From Anaerocolumna sp. AGMB13020 (lineage in GTDB: Bacteria > Bacillota > Clostridia > Lachnospirales > Lachnospiraceae), in the NCBI RefSeq assembly GCF_033100115.1, contig NZ_CP136910.1, forward strand, positions 1-64,000: a DNA stretch of 64,000 nucleotides, in the 5' to 3' direction. Below are positions 1 to 8,766 of the stretch, one piece after another. Each line of letters starts with the position of its first letter. Within the stretch, counting starts at the first letter, position 1. A program made the position numbers and the translations under genes. The notes under the pieces are model-generated. The model saw nothing but the letters and a program-made list of their open reading frames with translations, was not told where the DNA came from and ran no database searches.

Positions 1-1221
1 ATGATGACATTGGATAAATTTGAAGAAGCTGCAGAAACCGTCAAAAGGGTCACATTAAGGACGAAATTAATATACAGTGATTATTTTTCGGATACTACGG
101 GAAATAAAGTATTCTTAAAACCTGAAAATATGCAGTTTACCGGAGCCTATAAAGTTCGAGGAGCCTATTATAAGATCAGTACATTAAGCAAGGAAGACAG
201 AGAAAAGGGACTTATTACGGCATCGGCCGGAAATCACGCCCAAGGTGTGGCATATGCTGCTAAAATGTACGGAGCGAAGGCAATCATTGTTATGCCTACA
301 ACAACTCCTCTTATCAAGGTCAATCGTACCAAGGGTTACGGAGCAGAAGTTATCCTTCATGGCAATGTGTATGACGATGCCTGTCAGTATGCATTAAAGC
401 TGGCTGAAGAGAAGGAATATACTTTTATCCATCCTTTTGATGATGAAGTTGTGGCTACAGGACAGGGCACCATAGCAATGGAAATATTTCAGGAGATTCC
501 TACTGTTGACATCATTCTTGTTCCAATCGGCGGCGGCGGTCTTGCAGCCGGTGTCTCTACTTTGGCAAAGCTGTTAAACCCTAATATTAAAGTAATTGGT
601 GTGGAACCTATGGGAGCCAATTGTATGCAGGAATCCATTAAGGCAGGTCATGTTATTACTATTCCGCAGATAGAAACCATAGCTGACGGAACAGCGGTCA
701 AAACCCCTGGTAGCAATATATTTCCGTATATTCAGAAAAATATCGATGAGATAATAGCAATTGATGATCGTGAACTCATAGTTAGTTTTCTGGATATGAT
801 CGAGAATCATAAGATGGTAGTGGAGAATTCTGGTTTGTTGACTGTGGCGGCTCTTAAACAATTGAATTGTACGGGCAAAAAAATCGTATCTATCTTAAGT
901 GGTGGTAATATGGATGTTATAACGGTATCTTCTGTGGTTCAGCATGGACTTATACAAAGAGGCCGTATCTTTACAGTGTCTGTTTTATTGCCGGATCGTC
1001 CCGGTGCGCTTGTTAATGTTGCCAATGTCATAGCAGAAGCTCAGGGAAACATCATTCGTTTAGATCATAATCAGTTCGTATCCATAAATCGAAACAGTGC
1101 TGTTGAATTGACGATAACCATGGAAAGCTTCGGACACGAACACAAGGATGCAATCGTTCAGGCATTGACGGATAAGGGTTATAATCCTCAGATTGTACAG
1201 CCGAAGAATACATACAATTAA
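1..1221 (+). CDS. ilvA: Threonine ammonia-lyase with ACT domain
   Basis: PLP enzyme that deaminates threonine to 2-oxobutyrate, for isoleucine synthesis or threonine fermentation. The 406-residue product has the Schiff-base lysine K51 in TGAYKVRGA, the substrate loop SAGNHAQG (75-82) and the PLP-phosphate glycine loop GGGG (about 177-180). Residues about 325-400 form one ACT domain, the usual arrangement in short clostridial enzymes; biosynthetic IlvA usually has a longer regulatory tail. The ATG is the first base of the window, so its ribosome-binding site and promoter cannot be seen. A hairpin 235 bases downstream may end the transcript. Whether it is the biosynthetic or catabolic isozyme is not decidable here. 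Confidence 0.93.
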   Translation: MMTLDKFEEAAETVKRVTLRTKLIYSDYFSDTTGNKVFLKPENMQFTGAYKVRGAYYKISTLSKEDREKGLITASAGNHAQGVAYAAKMYGAKAIIVMPTTTPLIKVNRTKGYGAEVILHGNVYDDACQYALKLAEEKEYTFIHPFDDEVVATGQGTIAMEIFQEIPTVDIILVPIGGGGLAAGVSTLAKLLNPNIKVIGVEPMGANCMQESIKAGHVITIPQIETIADGTAVKTPGSNIFPYIQKNIDEIIAIDDRELIVSFLDMIENHKMVVENSGLLTVAALKQLNCTGKKIVSILSGGNMDVITVSSVVQHGLIQRGRIFTVSVLLPDRPGALVNVANVIAEAQGNIIRLDHNQFVSINRNSAVELTITMESFGHEHKDAIVQALTDKGYNPQIVQPKNTYN

Positions 1222-1899
1222 GAACAGATTGCATAAGTATCGCTTTGTACAGAATTAGTTATTTTTCAGAATCAGTTATTTTTCGGAATTCGCTTAGTCA
1301 AAGAAGGAGCAGCATACTTGCTGTTGCCGGGATTTATATATCCGGAGGATGCCAGGATATAATCAACATATTTTCCGGCTGTCAAATTCCCAATTATATA
1401 TCAGTGTGTATGAAAATCTTTGAACGAATATAAATATTATGCTTGATATATGCCAGGTTCCCTTAACTTCATTCTTAAAAAGAGTGAACAACGGGGAACC
1501 ATAAATTTTTCACAAACACTTTGGTAAGTACATGAAATTAAACAGAAAATCTTATGTGAAGTAATGTCTGGAGTATTTTTATAAGGATAAAACACAATAT
1601 ATAAAATGTTAAATACTATAAATTAAGCTGTTATGTAAGAATGTGTAAATGCGGGTTTACAATTTTATATATTTCTGTTATTCTATATAAAAGCTTGTGT
1701 CATTAAATTGACATAGGAGCTTTCTATCATATCTTCTTTGTTTATCTCAAATTCTGTTCTATCCGATTTAATAATCATATAACCTCCATCACAACAAAAT
1801 GAAATGTTCCATATTCATTCTATTATCCTGCTGTACATTGATAATGTAGTTTAAAGGAAAGGGGGAGTTGTTGTAATAAAATAAGAGTAAAGAAATTAG
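1222..1899. other. Non-coding gap between ilvA and the recA upstream repeats
   Basis: AT-rich stretch with no convincing gene. It holds two imperfect hairpins: arms GGTTCCC/GGGAACC at 1456-1500, followed by ATAAATTTTT (a possible ilvA terminator), and arms AAAGCT..TGTCA / TGACA..AGCTTT at 1689-1723. A 62-codon frame at 1245-1433 has no ribosome-binding site or recognisable motif and was not called. Confidence 0.5.
1456..1510 (+). terminator. Possible ilvA terminator
   Basis: Seven-pair stem GGTTCCC/GGGAACC with a long internal loop containing a second TTCA/TGAA pairing, then an A/T tail ending in five Ts. The loop is long for a classic intrinsic terminator, so the call is tentative. Confidence 0.35.
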
Positions 1900-2210
1900 A
1901 CAAAAAAAGGATTCAAAATAAGACCCCAAAAAAGGATCCCCAAATAAGACTTATAAAAGGATACCAAAAGGGACCCAAAATGAGACCCAAAAAAGGATAC
2001 CAAAAGGGACCCAAAATAAGACCCAAAAAAGGATCAAAAAGTAAGAATCCAAAAATAAGAACCCAAAAATAAGAACTAAAAACCAAAATAAAAACCAAAT
2101 TAAGAACAAAAAAGAACCAGAATATGAGAACCAGAATATGAGAACCAAAATACGAAAACCAAAAATAAAAAGAAAGAACAAAGAAATAAGAACAAAGAAA
2201 TAAGAATTTA
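1900..2210 (+). repeat. T-poor degenerate tandem-repeat tract upstream of recA
   Basis: About 310 bases made almost wholly of A, G and C on the plus strand, built of degenerate repeats. Two near-identical 36-base units start at 1959 and 1995 (each opening GGATACCAAAAGGGACCCAA), flanked by partial copies opening GGAT at 1934 and 2031. Further on, 14-base units repeat: GAACCAGAATATGA (about 2115-2145) and AGAACAAAGAAATA (about 2175-2203). There is no plausible gene on either strand; the long minus-strand frames are hydrophobic low-complexity shadows. It ends a few bases before the recA -35 box. Confidence 0.8.
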
Positions 2211-2213
2211 AGA

Positions 2214-2242
2214 TTGACAAACTTAAAAAGATAAGCTATTAT
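2214..2242 (+). promoter_or_regulatory. recA promoter
   Basis: TTGACA (2214-2219), exact 17-base spacer, TATTAT (2237-2242). The near-consensus sigma-A promoter sits 39 bases before the recA ATG and is followed at once by the LexA box. Confidence 0.85.
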
Positions 2243-2250
2243 TAAAACAA

Positions 2251-2262
2251 GAACATAAGTTC
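2251..2262 (+). promoter_or_regulatory. LexA (SOS) operator of recA
   Basis: GAACATAAGTTC fits the Gram-positive SOS box core GAAC-N4-GTTC exactly. It lies just downstream of the -10 box, near the expected start point, where bound LexA would block transcription. DNA-damage induction of recA-recX follows from knowledge of the family. Confidence 0.85.
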
Positions 2263-2280
2263 GCATAAAGGAGAAAAAAG

Positions 2281-3327
2281 ATGTCAAAAGAAGATAAGAG
2301 CAGAGCGCTGGAATCCGCATTGGCGCAGATTGAGAAACAGTACGGAAAAGGCTCCGTTATGAAACTTGGTGATACGGCTGCCCATATGAACATAGAAACT
2401 ATACCCACCGGATCTATCAGCTTGGACGTTGCCTTGGGCTTGGGCGGTATACCCAAGGGGAGAATCGTTGAAATATATGGACCGGAATCCAGTGGTAAGA
2501 CTACGGTTGCTCTTCACATGGTTGCAGAAGTGCAAAAAATTGGTGGAATTGCCGGATTTATCGATGCGGAGCATGCTTTGGACCCTGTCTATGCGAAAAG
2601 AATCGGAGTAGATATCGATAATCTCTACATATCCCAGCCTGACAATGGGGAACAAGCCTTAGAAATTACAGAAACAATGGTTCGTTCCGGTGCAGTGGAT
2701 ATAATTATTGTCGATTCCGTGGCTGCGTTGGTACCAAGAGCAGAAATTGATGGAGATATGGGTGATTCTCATGTAGGCTTACAAGCCAGGTTAATGTCCC
2801 AGGCGCTTCGTAAATTAACAGCTGCTATCAGCAAATCCAATTGTATTGTAATTTTTATCAACCAGCTTCGTGAAAAGGTTGGTGTAATGTTTGGAAATCC
2901 TGAGACAACTACTGGTGGACGTGCTCTTAAGTTCTATTCTTCCATTCGTTTGGATGTTCGTAAAATTGAAGCATTGAAGCAGGGTGGAGATATTGTCGGA
3001 AGCAGAACACGTATAAAGGTAGTTAAGAACAAGGTTGCGCCTCCTTTTAAAGAAGCGGAGTTTGATATTATGTTCGGACAGGGTATTTCCAGAGAAGGTG
3101 ATGTTTTAGACCTGGCTTCCAATGAGAATATTGTCATTAAGAGTGGTGCGTGGTATGCCTATAATGAGGCTAAGATTGGACAGGGGCGTGAAAATGCCAA
3201 ACAATTTTTAAAAGAAAATCCTACGATATTTGCTGAGATTGAATTAAAAGTTAGAGACAAATATAATTTGTCCATTGTATCAGCAACAAATAAGAAGGAA
3301 ACAGCCGCTAAGGAAGCAGATGAATAA
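2281..3327 (+). CDS. recA: Recombinase RecA
   Basis: DNA-dependent ATPase that forms filaments on single-stranded DNA, drives strand exchange and stimulates LexA self-cleavage. The 348-residue length is normal. Walker A is GPESSGKTT (67-75), Walker B is [10 protein letters not shown] (about 141-150), and the L2-region motif [22 protein letters not shown] is present in the usual place. The tail is acidic (ending AKEADE), as is typical. AAAGGAG lies 8 bases before the ATG. It is under the LexA box at 2251-2262, and recX follows after 2 bases, so the two are probably co-transcribed and translationally coupled. Confidence 0.98.
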   Translation: MSKEDKSRALESALAQIEKQYGKGSVMKLGDTAAHMNIETIPTGSISLDVALGLGGIPKGRIVEIYGPESSGKTTVALHMVAEVQKIGGIAGFIDAEHALDPVYAKRIGVDIDNLYISQPDNGEQALEITETMVRSGAVDIIIVDSVAALVPRAEIDGDMGDSHVGLQARLMSQALRKLTAAISKSNCIVIFINQLREKVGVMFGNPETTTGGRALKFYSSIRLDVRKIEALKQGGDIVGSRTRIKVVKNKVAPPFKEAEFDIMFGQGISREGDVLDLASNENIVIKSGAWYAYNEAKIGQGRENAKQFLKENPTIFAEIELKVRDKYNLSIVSATNKKETAAKEADE

Positions 3328-3329
3328 AA

Positions 3330-3923
3330 ATGATTATAACCAGACTGGAAAACACAGGTAAAAATAAAGTAAAAGTATATCTGGACGATAGGTATCGTTT
3401 TACTCTATATGACAGAGAGATCAAGAAATATGGTCTGATAGAAGAAGGTAATATGGCAGAGACACTTCTGAATGAGTTATACAACAATGCCATAAAGCGA
3501 GCCAAGCAAAAAGCGATGGCACTGCTTAAGCATATGGACCGGACAGAAGCGGAACTAAAAAGAAAGCTGGAAATGGCCGGATTCAGCGGAGATATTATAC
3601 AAGAAGCCATTTGTTACGTTATCAGTTATCACTATATTGATGATTTACGTTATGCTTCCAGTTATGTGAGGATGAAAAAGAGCAGTAAAAGTAAACGACA
3701 GATAATAGGTGAACTGCAGCAAAAAGGGATAGCGGGAACGGATATACAAGAAGCGCTTTCCAGTGAGTATGATAGCGAAGAGGAAGCAATTCAACGCGAG
3801 ATTACAAAAAAGTTTGCTGATATTAAGAGTCTGTCCAGAGAAGAGAGGCAGAAGATAGCTGCTAAACTTTATCGAAAAGGTTATGGAATGGACTTAATCA
3901 GGCATTACATGAGTCTGGAATAA
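3330..3923 (+). CDS. recX: Regulatory protein RecX
   Basis: RecX binds RecA filaments and limits their extension and activity. The 197-residue protein is rich in Lys, Arg and Glu and shows the family's repeated three-helix pattern. Recognisable segments are the RxxxELxxKL-type stretch (TEAELKRKLEMAGFS, about 72-86), VISYHYIDDLRYASSYV (about 98-114) and a C-terminal KLYRKGYGMDLI repeat. It starts 2 bases after the recA stop with no good ribosome-binding site of its own, which suggests translational coupling. A strong terminator follows about 90 bases downstream. Confidence 0.93.
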   Translation: MIITRLENTGKNKVKVYLDDRYRFTLYDREIKKYGLIEEGNMAETLLNELYNNAIKRAKQKAMALLKHMDRTEAELKRKLEMAGFSGDIIQEAICYVISYHYIDDLRYASSYVRMKKSSKSKRQIIGELQQKGIAGTDIQEALSSEYDSEEEAIQREITKKFADIKSLSREERQKIAAKLYRKGYGMDLIRHYMSLE

Positions 3924-4012
3924 CTTTAATTATCTGGAATGAGCTTGATTATAGGAAGCAAACCTAAGCCTATGTAAGTTAATCTTTAAAGCTGAATGAT
4001 TGAATATAATAT

Positions 4013-4052
4013 AAAAAACGAGCAAGTGGTTTTATCCACTTGCTCGTTTTTT
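4013..4052 (+). terminator. Intrinsic terminator of recA-recX
   Basis: Perfect 12-pair stem ACGAGCAAGTGG/CCACTTGCTCGT with loop TTTTAT, preceded by As and followed by six Ts, so it may work in both directions. The insertion sequence begins at 4054, directly after this T-tract. Because the tract is part of the 8-bp target duplication, the terminator stays intact. Confidence 0.93.
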
Positions 4053-4053
4053 A
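4046..4053. repeat. Target-site duplication, left copy
   Basis: GTTTTTTA, identical to 5513-5520 on the far side of the insertion sequence. Eight bases is the usual duplication length for ISL3-family elements. Confidence 0.9.
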
Positions 4054-5512
4054 GGCTCTTTGTCAATAGTTGGGGTGGGATTCGTATGAATCCCGCTCCT
4101 TTCTTACGTTTAGAGCTGTTTCGATAGTTCATTCTACTGTATGCTGTTTTGGGCATGCAAAATAAGCCTCCATATCCCGACCATTTTTCCTATGATGTAC
4201 AATGAAGTATCCGAGTACGGAACCGGTTAAAGTTTCGGATTCCATAAGAACTTCGTTTTAATACTTTAATCTTATTGTTAAATCCTTCTGTGACACCGTT
4301 TGTAATGCCATATTTGAAGGCATTTAAGATTTCTTTTCTCCAAGACTGGAACGTTTTTGCACATTTCTCGAATTCTTTAATACCGCATCCTCTTGCATTA
4401 GATATCCAATCATCGAATTCCTGCTGTTGCTTACGATAGGACTCCAGCTGGCTGATGTCATAAAACCATTCTTTCATCATGTGCGCCAACCGTAGGTCAT
4501 CACTATACTGGAGCATCAGATCACAGGCTTGTTTGTTCTCGTCTTTCAGCTTTCTATAGCGGGTCAAAATCAGCTTCCGGCTTCGTTTATAGTATTTTCG
4601 AAGAGAAGTCGGCATGGATTTTTGGAGCCGTTTACGAACATTTTCGATAGCCCATGTGACCTGACGAATGAAATGATACTTGTCCACTATAATCTTTGCA
4701 TTTGGAAAGAAGGTCCTGGCCAGCTCCACATAGGGAAGCCACATGTCACAGACAAAGAACTTTACTTTCAGCCTTTCCTTTCTTGTAATGTTTCTCCAGT
4801 AATCAGCCAGATGGCTCTGAGTGCGGTCTGGAAGAATATCCAGAATCCGGTGTTTTTTAGGATCAACGAGGATACACTGATATTTCCCAGTAGAGGCATT
4901 GCCTTTAAATTCATCAATAGAAACAGCCTCAGGAAGTTTATCTGGGGGTGCATAATGGATGGTATCCAAAAGTCTGCAGATTGTAGGGACGGAAACCCCG
5001 GTAAGGATTGAAACCTGCTTGAGAGAAAAAGTCTGCCGAAGGAGAGATATAACATAAAAAGCCAGTCTCCTTGTTCTGCGGTGATAGGTAGGAAGAAAAG
5101 AATAGTGTTCCAAAAATCGTTTTCCGCAGGAGGTACATAAATAACGTCGTTTTCTTAGAACCAGAATGACGGTTTTACCTTGGAAAGGAGTGTCATTAAT
5201 TTCCTGGATTCGATAGTCATGAACTCTTTTTGTTTTACAGCCACAACAAGGACAGGTCTGCTCAGAAGGTTTAGTTTCAATGAAAACCTTTAAAAAAGAA
5301 TCTGCCTGAATCACTTTTTTTACAAAAACATCTTTCAAGTCTAAGAATGCCTTGCTATAATTAGGGTACATCTATAAGAGGTCACCTCCGTTAACATTAA
5401 ACTTTGGTCGGGATAATGCGTTTGGGAGGCTTCTTATAGATGTATTTTATTACAACTAAAAGAATGTTGGAAGTGTGCTTTTCAAGCACGCCCCAACATT
5501 CAGTATAGAACC
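4054..5512 (-). mobile_element. Complete ISL3-family insertion sequence (1,459 bp)
   Basis: Element bounded by imperfect 22-base terminal inverted repeats: the left end opens GGCTCTTTGTCAATAG (4054-4075), and the right end read inward opens GGTTCTATACTGAATG (5512-5491). About 14 of 22 positions match, both ends finishing in GTTGGGG. A perfect 8-bp duplication GTTTTTTA flanks it. The only gene is the minus-strand transposase at 4190-5371. Inside the right end is a hairpin, GTGCTT/AAGCAC (about 5475-5489). Intact ends, an intact reading frame and a perfect duplication suggest a fairly recent insertion. The target was the T-tract of the recX terminator. Confidence 0.92.
4190..5371 (-). CDS. ISL3-family transposase
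   Basis: DDE transposase of the insertion sequence, 393 residues, full length for the family. The N-terminal zinc-finger-like region has C40, C42, C43 and C45, then C79 and C82 (CTSCGKRF). A helix-turn-helix follows around 115-137 (LKQVSILTGVSVPTICRLL). Catalytic acidic residues are probably D153 (SIDEFKG), D209 (FVCDMW) and the Glu of NGVTEGFNN near the C-terminus. On the minus strand GGAGGTGA lies just upstream of the ATG. No frameshift or stop interrupts it, so the element may be active. Confidence 0.95.
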   Translation of the reverse strand: MYPNYSKAFLDLKDVFVKKVIQADSFLKVFIETKPSEQTCPCCGCKTKRVHDYRIQEINDTPFQGKTVILVLRKRRYLCTSCGKRFLEHYSFLPTYHRRTRRLAFYVISLLRQTFSLKQVSILTGVSVPTICRLLDTIHYAPPDKLPEAVSIDEFKGNASTGKYQCILVDPKKHRILDILPDRTQSHLADYWRNITRKERLKVKFFVCDMWLPYVELARTFFPNAKIIVDKYHFIRQVTWAIENVRKRLQKSMPTSLRKYYKRSRKLILTRYRKLKDENKQACDLMLQYSDDLRLAHMMKEWFYDISQLESYRKQQQEFDDWISNARGCGIKEFEKCAKTFQSWRKEILNAFKYGITNGVTEGFNNKIKVLKRSSYGIRNFNRFRTRILHCTS

Positions 5513-5520
5513 GTTTTTTA
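5513..5520. repeat. Target-site duplication, right copy
   Basis: GTTTTTTA, identical to 4046-4053. Removing the element and one copy rejoins the recX terminator T-tract to TTAATGC. Confidence 0.9.
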
Positions 5521-5593
5521 TTAATGCTAATGTTTCTGGTTAGAAAATGTTTAATTATTTCATGTATTAAGTTTAATATATGCATTAAATATG

Positions 5594-5848
5594 TATCTCA
5601 AATGCACTATATGAAAGCAAAATGAAATAGTAATTGGTGCATAAAAAAGTTTGAATAATGCATATTCAATGATTTGAGATAAAATAATATGTTTTAACCA
5701 TACAATTTAGCAGATGTTTTGAAAAATTAAGAAGTATGATTTAACTTTATCAAATTACAGGTATAATATTGCATTGTCTGATGAGATATGTTATGATGCG
5801 ATTAAAGCATTATAAGTGCATTAATAAAAAATATAAAATGCACCAATT
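5594..5848. promoter_or_regulatory. Inverted-repeat-rich control region of the GH113 gene
   Basis: Two widely spaced inverted repeats lie in this AT-rich leader: TATCTCAAAT (5594-5603) with ATTTGAGATA (5672-5681), and AATTGGTGCAT (5632-5642) with ATGCACCAATT (5838-5848). The core TGCAT/ATGCA recurs at least seven times between 5580 and 5855. The pattern suggests operator sites for a sugar-responsive regulator, perhaps with looping. No specific regulator family is recognised. Confidence 0.45.
5769..5797 (+). promoter_or_regulatory. Candidate promoter of the GH113 gene
   Basis: TTGCAT (5769-5774), 17-base spacer, TATGAT (5792-5797), 81 bases before the chosen ATG. An alternative -10, TATAAT at 5762-5767, has a weaker TTTAAC -35 box 16 bases upstream. 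The inverted repeats bracket both. Confidence 0.5.
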
Positions 5849-5877
5849 TGCATCAAATTAAACACAAAGGAGATAAT

Positions 5878-6846
5878 ATGGACATAAAAGGATTTACCTA
5901 TGGATGGGATGGCAGAAAAGGAGATTATCTCACAAAAGAGGCAGAAAAGTCACAGGATTTATTATTCGATATTGGAGTTAACTGGATGTGCCTGGCATTT
6001 CATGTTCACCAGAAAACTTTTTCTTCTACTGAGATATATTTTGATTATCGAAATACCCTATCTGATAAGGAAATTATCCATACCATAAACCGAGCACATG
6101 AAAGAGGTGTTAAAGTCTGTTTGAAACCAGTTATTAACAGTGAAGACGGAGTATGGAGAGCATTGATTAATTTCCCGGATGGTGATATGTGGGGCAAGGA
6201 TCATTACTGGGATACCTGGTTTGAATACTATACTGCTTTTTTGTGTCATTATGCTGAGATAGCAGCAGACACCGGTTGTGAAATGTTTTGCGTCGGCTGT
6301 GAAATGAGTGGAACGGAACGAAAAGAAAAACATTGGAGAAATGCGATAGCAGAAGTTAAAAAGATTTATAAAGGTCCACTGGTTTATAATGCAAACCATG
6401 GTAGAGAAAAAGAAGTTAGCTGGTTTGACAGTCTTGATTATATTGGTACCAGTGCATATTATAAAGTTGGGAAGAAACCTGGAGATACCAAAGAAAATAT
6501 GAAGCAGGAATGGCTGAAAGTAGCTGAACGTTTAAAAGAAGTGAGTGCGTCCTTACAGAAACCTGTTATATTTATGGAGATTGGTATACGAAGTGCCAGC
6601 GGATGTGCTATGATGCCTTGGGATTTTACCCATACAGAGTTCGAAAGAAGCGAAGAAGAGCAGGCAGCTTTCTATGACTCCTGTCTGGAGGTATTCTCAA
6701 AGGAGGAGTGGTTCAGCGGTGTATTCTGGTGGGATTGGAGTACTGCTATTTATGATACCCAGGAAGAAGCTGATAAAGATATAGGATTTAATATTCATTT
6801 GAAAAAGGCGGAGTTTTCCTTAAAAGAGTGGTATCAGAAACTGTAA
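5878..6846 (+). CDS. GH113-type glycoside hydrolase (probable beta-mannanase)
   Basis: Probable intracellular enzyme of glycoside hydrolase family 113 (beta-1,4-mannanases), 322 residues, close to the family's usual 320. It has no signal peptide, so it would act on imported manno-oligosaccharides. It looks like a TIM barrel opening KGFTYGWDGRKGDY. The likely acid/base is E142 in FCVGCEMSGTE and the likely nucleophile E234 in IFMEIGIRS. The substrate-loop sequence GVFWWDWST near the end is typical. AAAGGAG sits 4 bases before the ATG at 5878; an in-frame start 30 bases earlier lacks one. It appears monocistronic. The substrate is inferred from the family. Confidence 0.85.
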   Translation: MDIKGFTYGWDGRKGDYLTKEAEKSQDLLFDIGVNWMCLAFHVHQKTFSSTEIYFDYRNTLSDKEIIHTINRAHERGVKVCLKPVINSEDGVWRALINFPDGDMWGKDHYWDTWFEYYTAFLCHYAEIAADTGCEMFCVGCEMSGTERKEKHWRNAIAEVKKIYKGPLVYNANHGREKEVSWFDSLDYIGTSAYYKVGKKPGDTKENMKQEWLKVAERLKEVSASLQKPVIFMEIGIRSASGCAMMPWDFTHTEFERSEEEQAAFYDSCLEVFSKEEWFSGVFWWDWSTAIYDTQEEADKDIGFNIHLKKAEFSLKEWYQKL

Positions 6847-7406
6847 TAAGTCAGCTGATAATAATAAATTGTTTCGTGCAATAGCAGAAGGTATTCCCTC
6901 CGTGAGTATAATACAGCTATTTTATAATAAGAATTATTAATATAGGCTTTTAAAATAATAAATACAATTGAAGGAGCAGCAGATTTCTATTTCGCAAAGC
7001 TGAGTTTTATCGACATTGGTGTATGAGATTATTATTGTTTATTACTTGGAAGATTCCATCTTCAGTAGTAGCGTTTAAACTTTGCCGTGACATTCAGCCA
7101 AGTGCCCTAATAGAAGTGTGGCTGCTTTTTCTGTGTATTGGTTTTATGATAGAAGTTTTTCTAGAGTTTAGTGGAAAGGTCTTTCTGTCCAGTGCAATTC
7201 AGCTGAATCAGTGCATGCAAGTATTTAACTTAGCTCTGGAAAAAATGAAAGAATAATCAAAGAAATACTTGTAAAATGTATAAATTATGCTACTATATAT
7301 GAAAGAAAACGAAATTTATAAGGTCATTATATCCAGAGAAATATCCGTCAGGGCAAGAGATTGTTTATTCTATACAAAATACATGCAAAAGTCCAAGGAG
7401 GAATAT
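6847..7406. other. 560-base gap with no supported gene
   Basis: A 77-codon frame at 7023-7256 has no ribosome-binding site, is rich in Leu, Phe and Cys and resembles nothing I recognise. Neighbouring short frames (for example around 6975-7025) are interrupted by stops, so a decayed gene is possible but unproven. AAGGAGG at 7395-7401 belongs to the transporter that follows. A weak promoter-like pair, TTGTAA and TACTAT, lies near 7269-7296. Confidence 0.4.
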
Positions 7407-8750
7407 ATGAAAAAATGCCTGCAGAATTTTACTACAGCTTCCTTTCAACGAAATATTTCCTCTTTCTTCCGGCCTGAAAATAATGCCTTACTGATGTTTG
7501 CCGTAGAGGGAATGCTTTTTGCTATTGCTACGAATATTATGAACAATAATAATAACCTTTTTGCCTTGCGTCTGGGGGCTTCGGATGCTGAAATCAGTCT
7601 TGTTGCTTCTATACCGCAATTTGTTGGGGTGATTGTCTTAATACCTCTTGGTATTCTCACGGATCGTATGAAAAATAAGAGAATGATGGTGTCATTATCT
7701 CTTATGGCGCTGGCTTTGTTCTATCTATTCATTGGTTTTGTACCTTTTCTTGGCAGTTTTGCATTTCCCGTATTTATACTGTTTCTATGTCTTTCCGTGG
7801 GGCCATTAACTGGTTATAATGCCTCCTGGCAAGCTTATTTTTCCGATGTTGTACCTTTTGAAAACAGAAACCGGATACTTACAGTCAGAACCGGAGGAAT
7901 GTTCTTCTTTAACATAGCTCTTCCCCTTATTACAGGTGCTTTGCTGGCTTCGGCTTCTGGTACGGATAGTAAGATAAGGATGCACCAAAGCTTTTACTGG
8001 TTTATAGCTGCTATCCTTATAATACAGGTAATAACAGTAAGGAAGATAAAAGGAGGGTATACTGGGAAGAAAGAGTCCATGTCTTATGCAGACCTTCGAA
8101 TTGCTTTTAAGGAATTGCTGCATCATAAGCCCTTTGTGAAATTTCTGGGAGGAGCATTATTCTTTTATCTATTCTGGCAAGCTGATTGGACCTTGTATTT
8201 TCTTGGACAGGTAAATTATCTTAAGATGAATGAAGCCTGGTTAAGTTACGCTGCGATTGGTGCAGCATTGGCTCAGTTTTTGACTATTGGATTCTGGAGC
8301 AGGCTGAATGAAAGAAAGGGACCGAGATTTGGTGTGATCTTCGGGAATCTGGGGCTTGCCTTATGTCCTTTGTGTATGATTATCTCAACCAGCCTTCCTA
8401 TTGAAATTGGGCCAGTAGTTTTTCTTATATTGAATACTATTGCAAATCTGGCATTTGCCACAGTCCCTTTGAATATGCCTCAATACCTGTTGTCGGTGAT
8501 ACCGGAAAATAATAAGACTCTAAGCATTTCTATTTATACTGTATTTATCACCTTAAGCAATGCTATTATGCCGTTAGCGGGTGTTAAATTCTATCAGTTT
8601 ATAGGCAATAACCTGTCCGCATTCCGAAGGGTCTTTGCTATATTACTGATTTTACGAATACTGTCTTCGCTTCAATGGTATTTAAGCTATAAAAGTTATA
8701 AACGAGAAACGGGTAATCGGGAAACAGATAATATAAAACCGCCCGTATAG
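7407..8750 (+). CDS. MFS transporter
   Basis: Major facilitator superfamily membrane transporter, 447 residues with about 12 hydrophobic segments. The loop after the second segment carries the motif-A-like GILTDRMKNKRMM that marks the family. The cytoplasmic N-terminus is about 35 residues. The start is the ATG at 7407, with AAGGAGG 5 bases upstream; the open frame runs 40 codons further up without a better site. The substrate cannot be predicted. The neighbouring mannanase might hint at sugars, but many relatives are drug or metabolite exporters. The next gene starts 16 bases downstream. Confidence 0.85.
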   Translation: MKKCLQNFTTASFQRNISSFFRPENNALLMFAVEGMLFAIATNIMNNNNNLFALRLGASDAEISLVASIPQFVGVIVLIPLGILTDRMKNKRMMVSLSLMALALFYLFIGFVPFLGSFAFPVFILFLCLSVGPLTGYNASWQAYFSDVVPFENRNRILTVRTGGMFFFNIALPLITGALLASASGTDSKIRMHQSFYWFIAAILIIQVITVRKIKGGYTGKKESMSYADLRIAFKELLHHKPFVKFLGGALFFYLFWQADWTLYFLGQVNYLKMNEAWLSYAAIGAALAQFLTIGFWSRLNERKGPRFGVIFGNLGLALCPLCMIISTSLPIEIGPVVFLILNTIANLAFATVPLNMPQYLLSVIPENNKTLSISIYTVFITLSNAIMPLAGVKFYQFIGNNLSAFRRVFAILLILRILSSLQWYLSYKSYKRETGNRETDNIKPPV

Positions 8751-8766
8751 GAAGTGATTTTTACAA

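Noticed and set aside
1245..1433. 62-codon frame after ilvA
   Set aside because: No ribosome-binding site, no recognisable motif, and amino-acid content like random AT-rich sequence.
1900..2210. CRISPR array
   Set aside because: Repeats are degenerate, contiguous and without unique spacers; no cas genes are present.
1913..2320. Minus-strand hydrophobic frames of up to 135 codons upstream of recA
   Set aside because: They are the complement of a T-poor tandem repeat, rich in Phe and Leu, overlap the recA start and have no ribosome-binding site.
4529..5011. Plus-strand frame of 160 codons inside the insertion sequence
   Set aside because: Lies antisense to the intact transposase and has no ribosome-binding site or motif.
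7023..7256. 77-codon frame before the MFS gene
   Set aside because: No ribosome-binding site or known motif; may be chance or a decayed remnant, so only noted within the gap.
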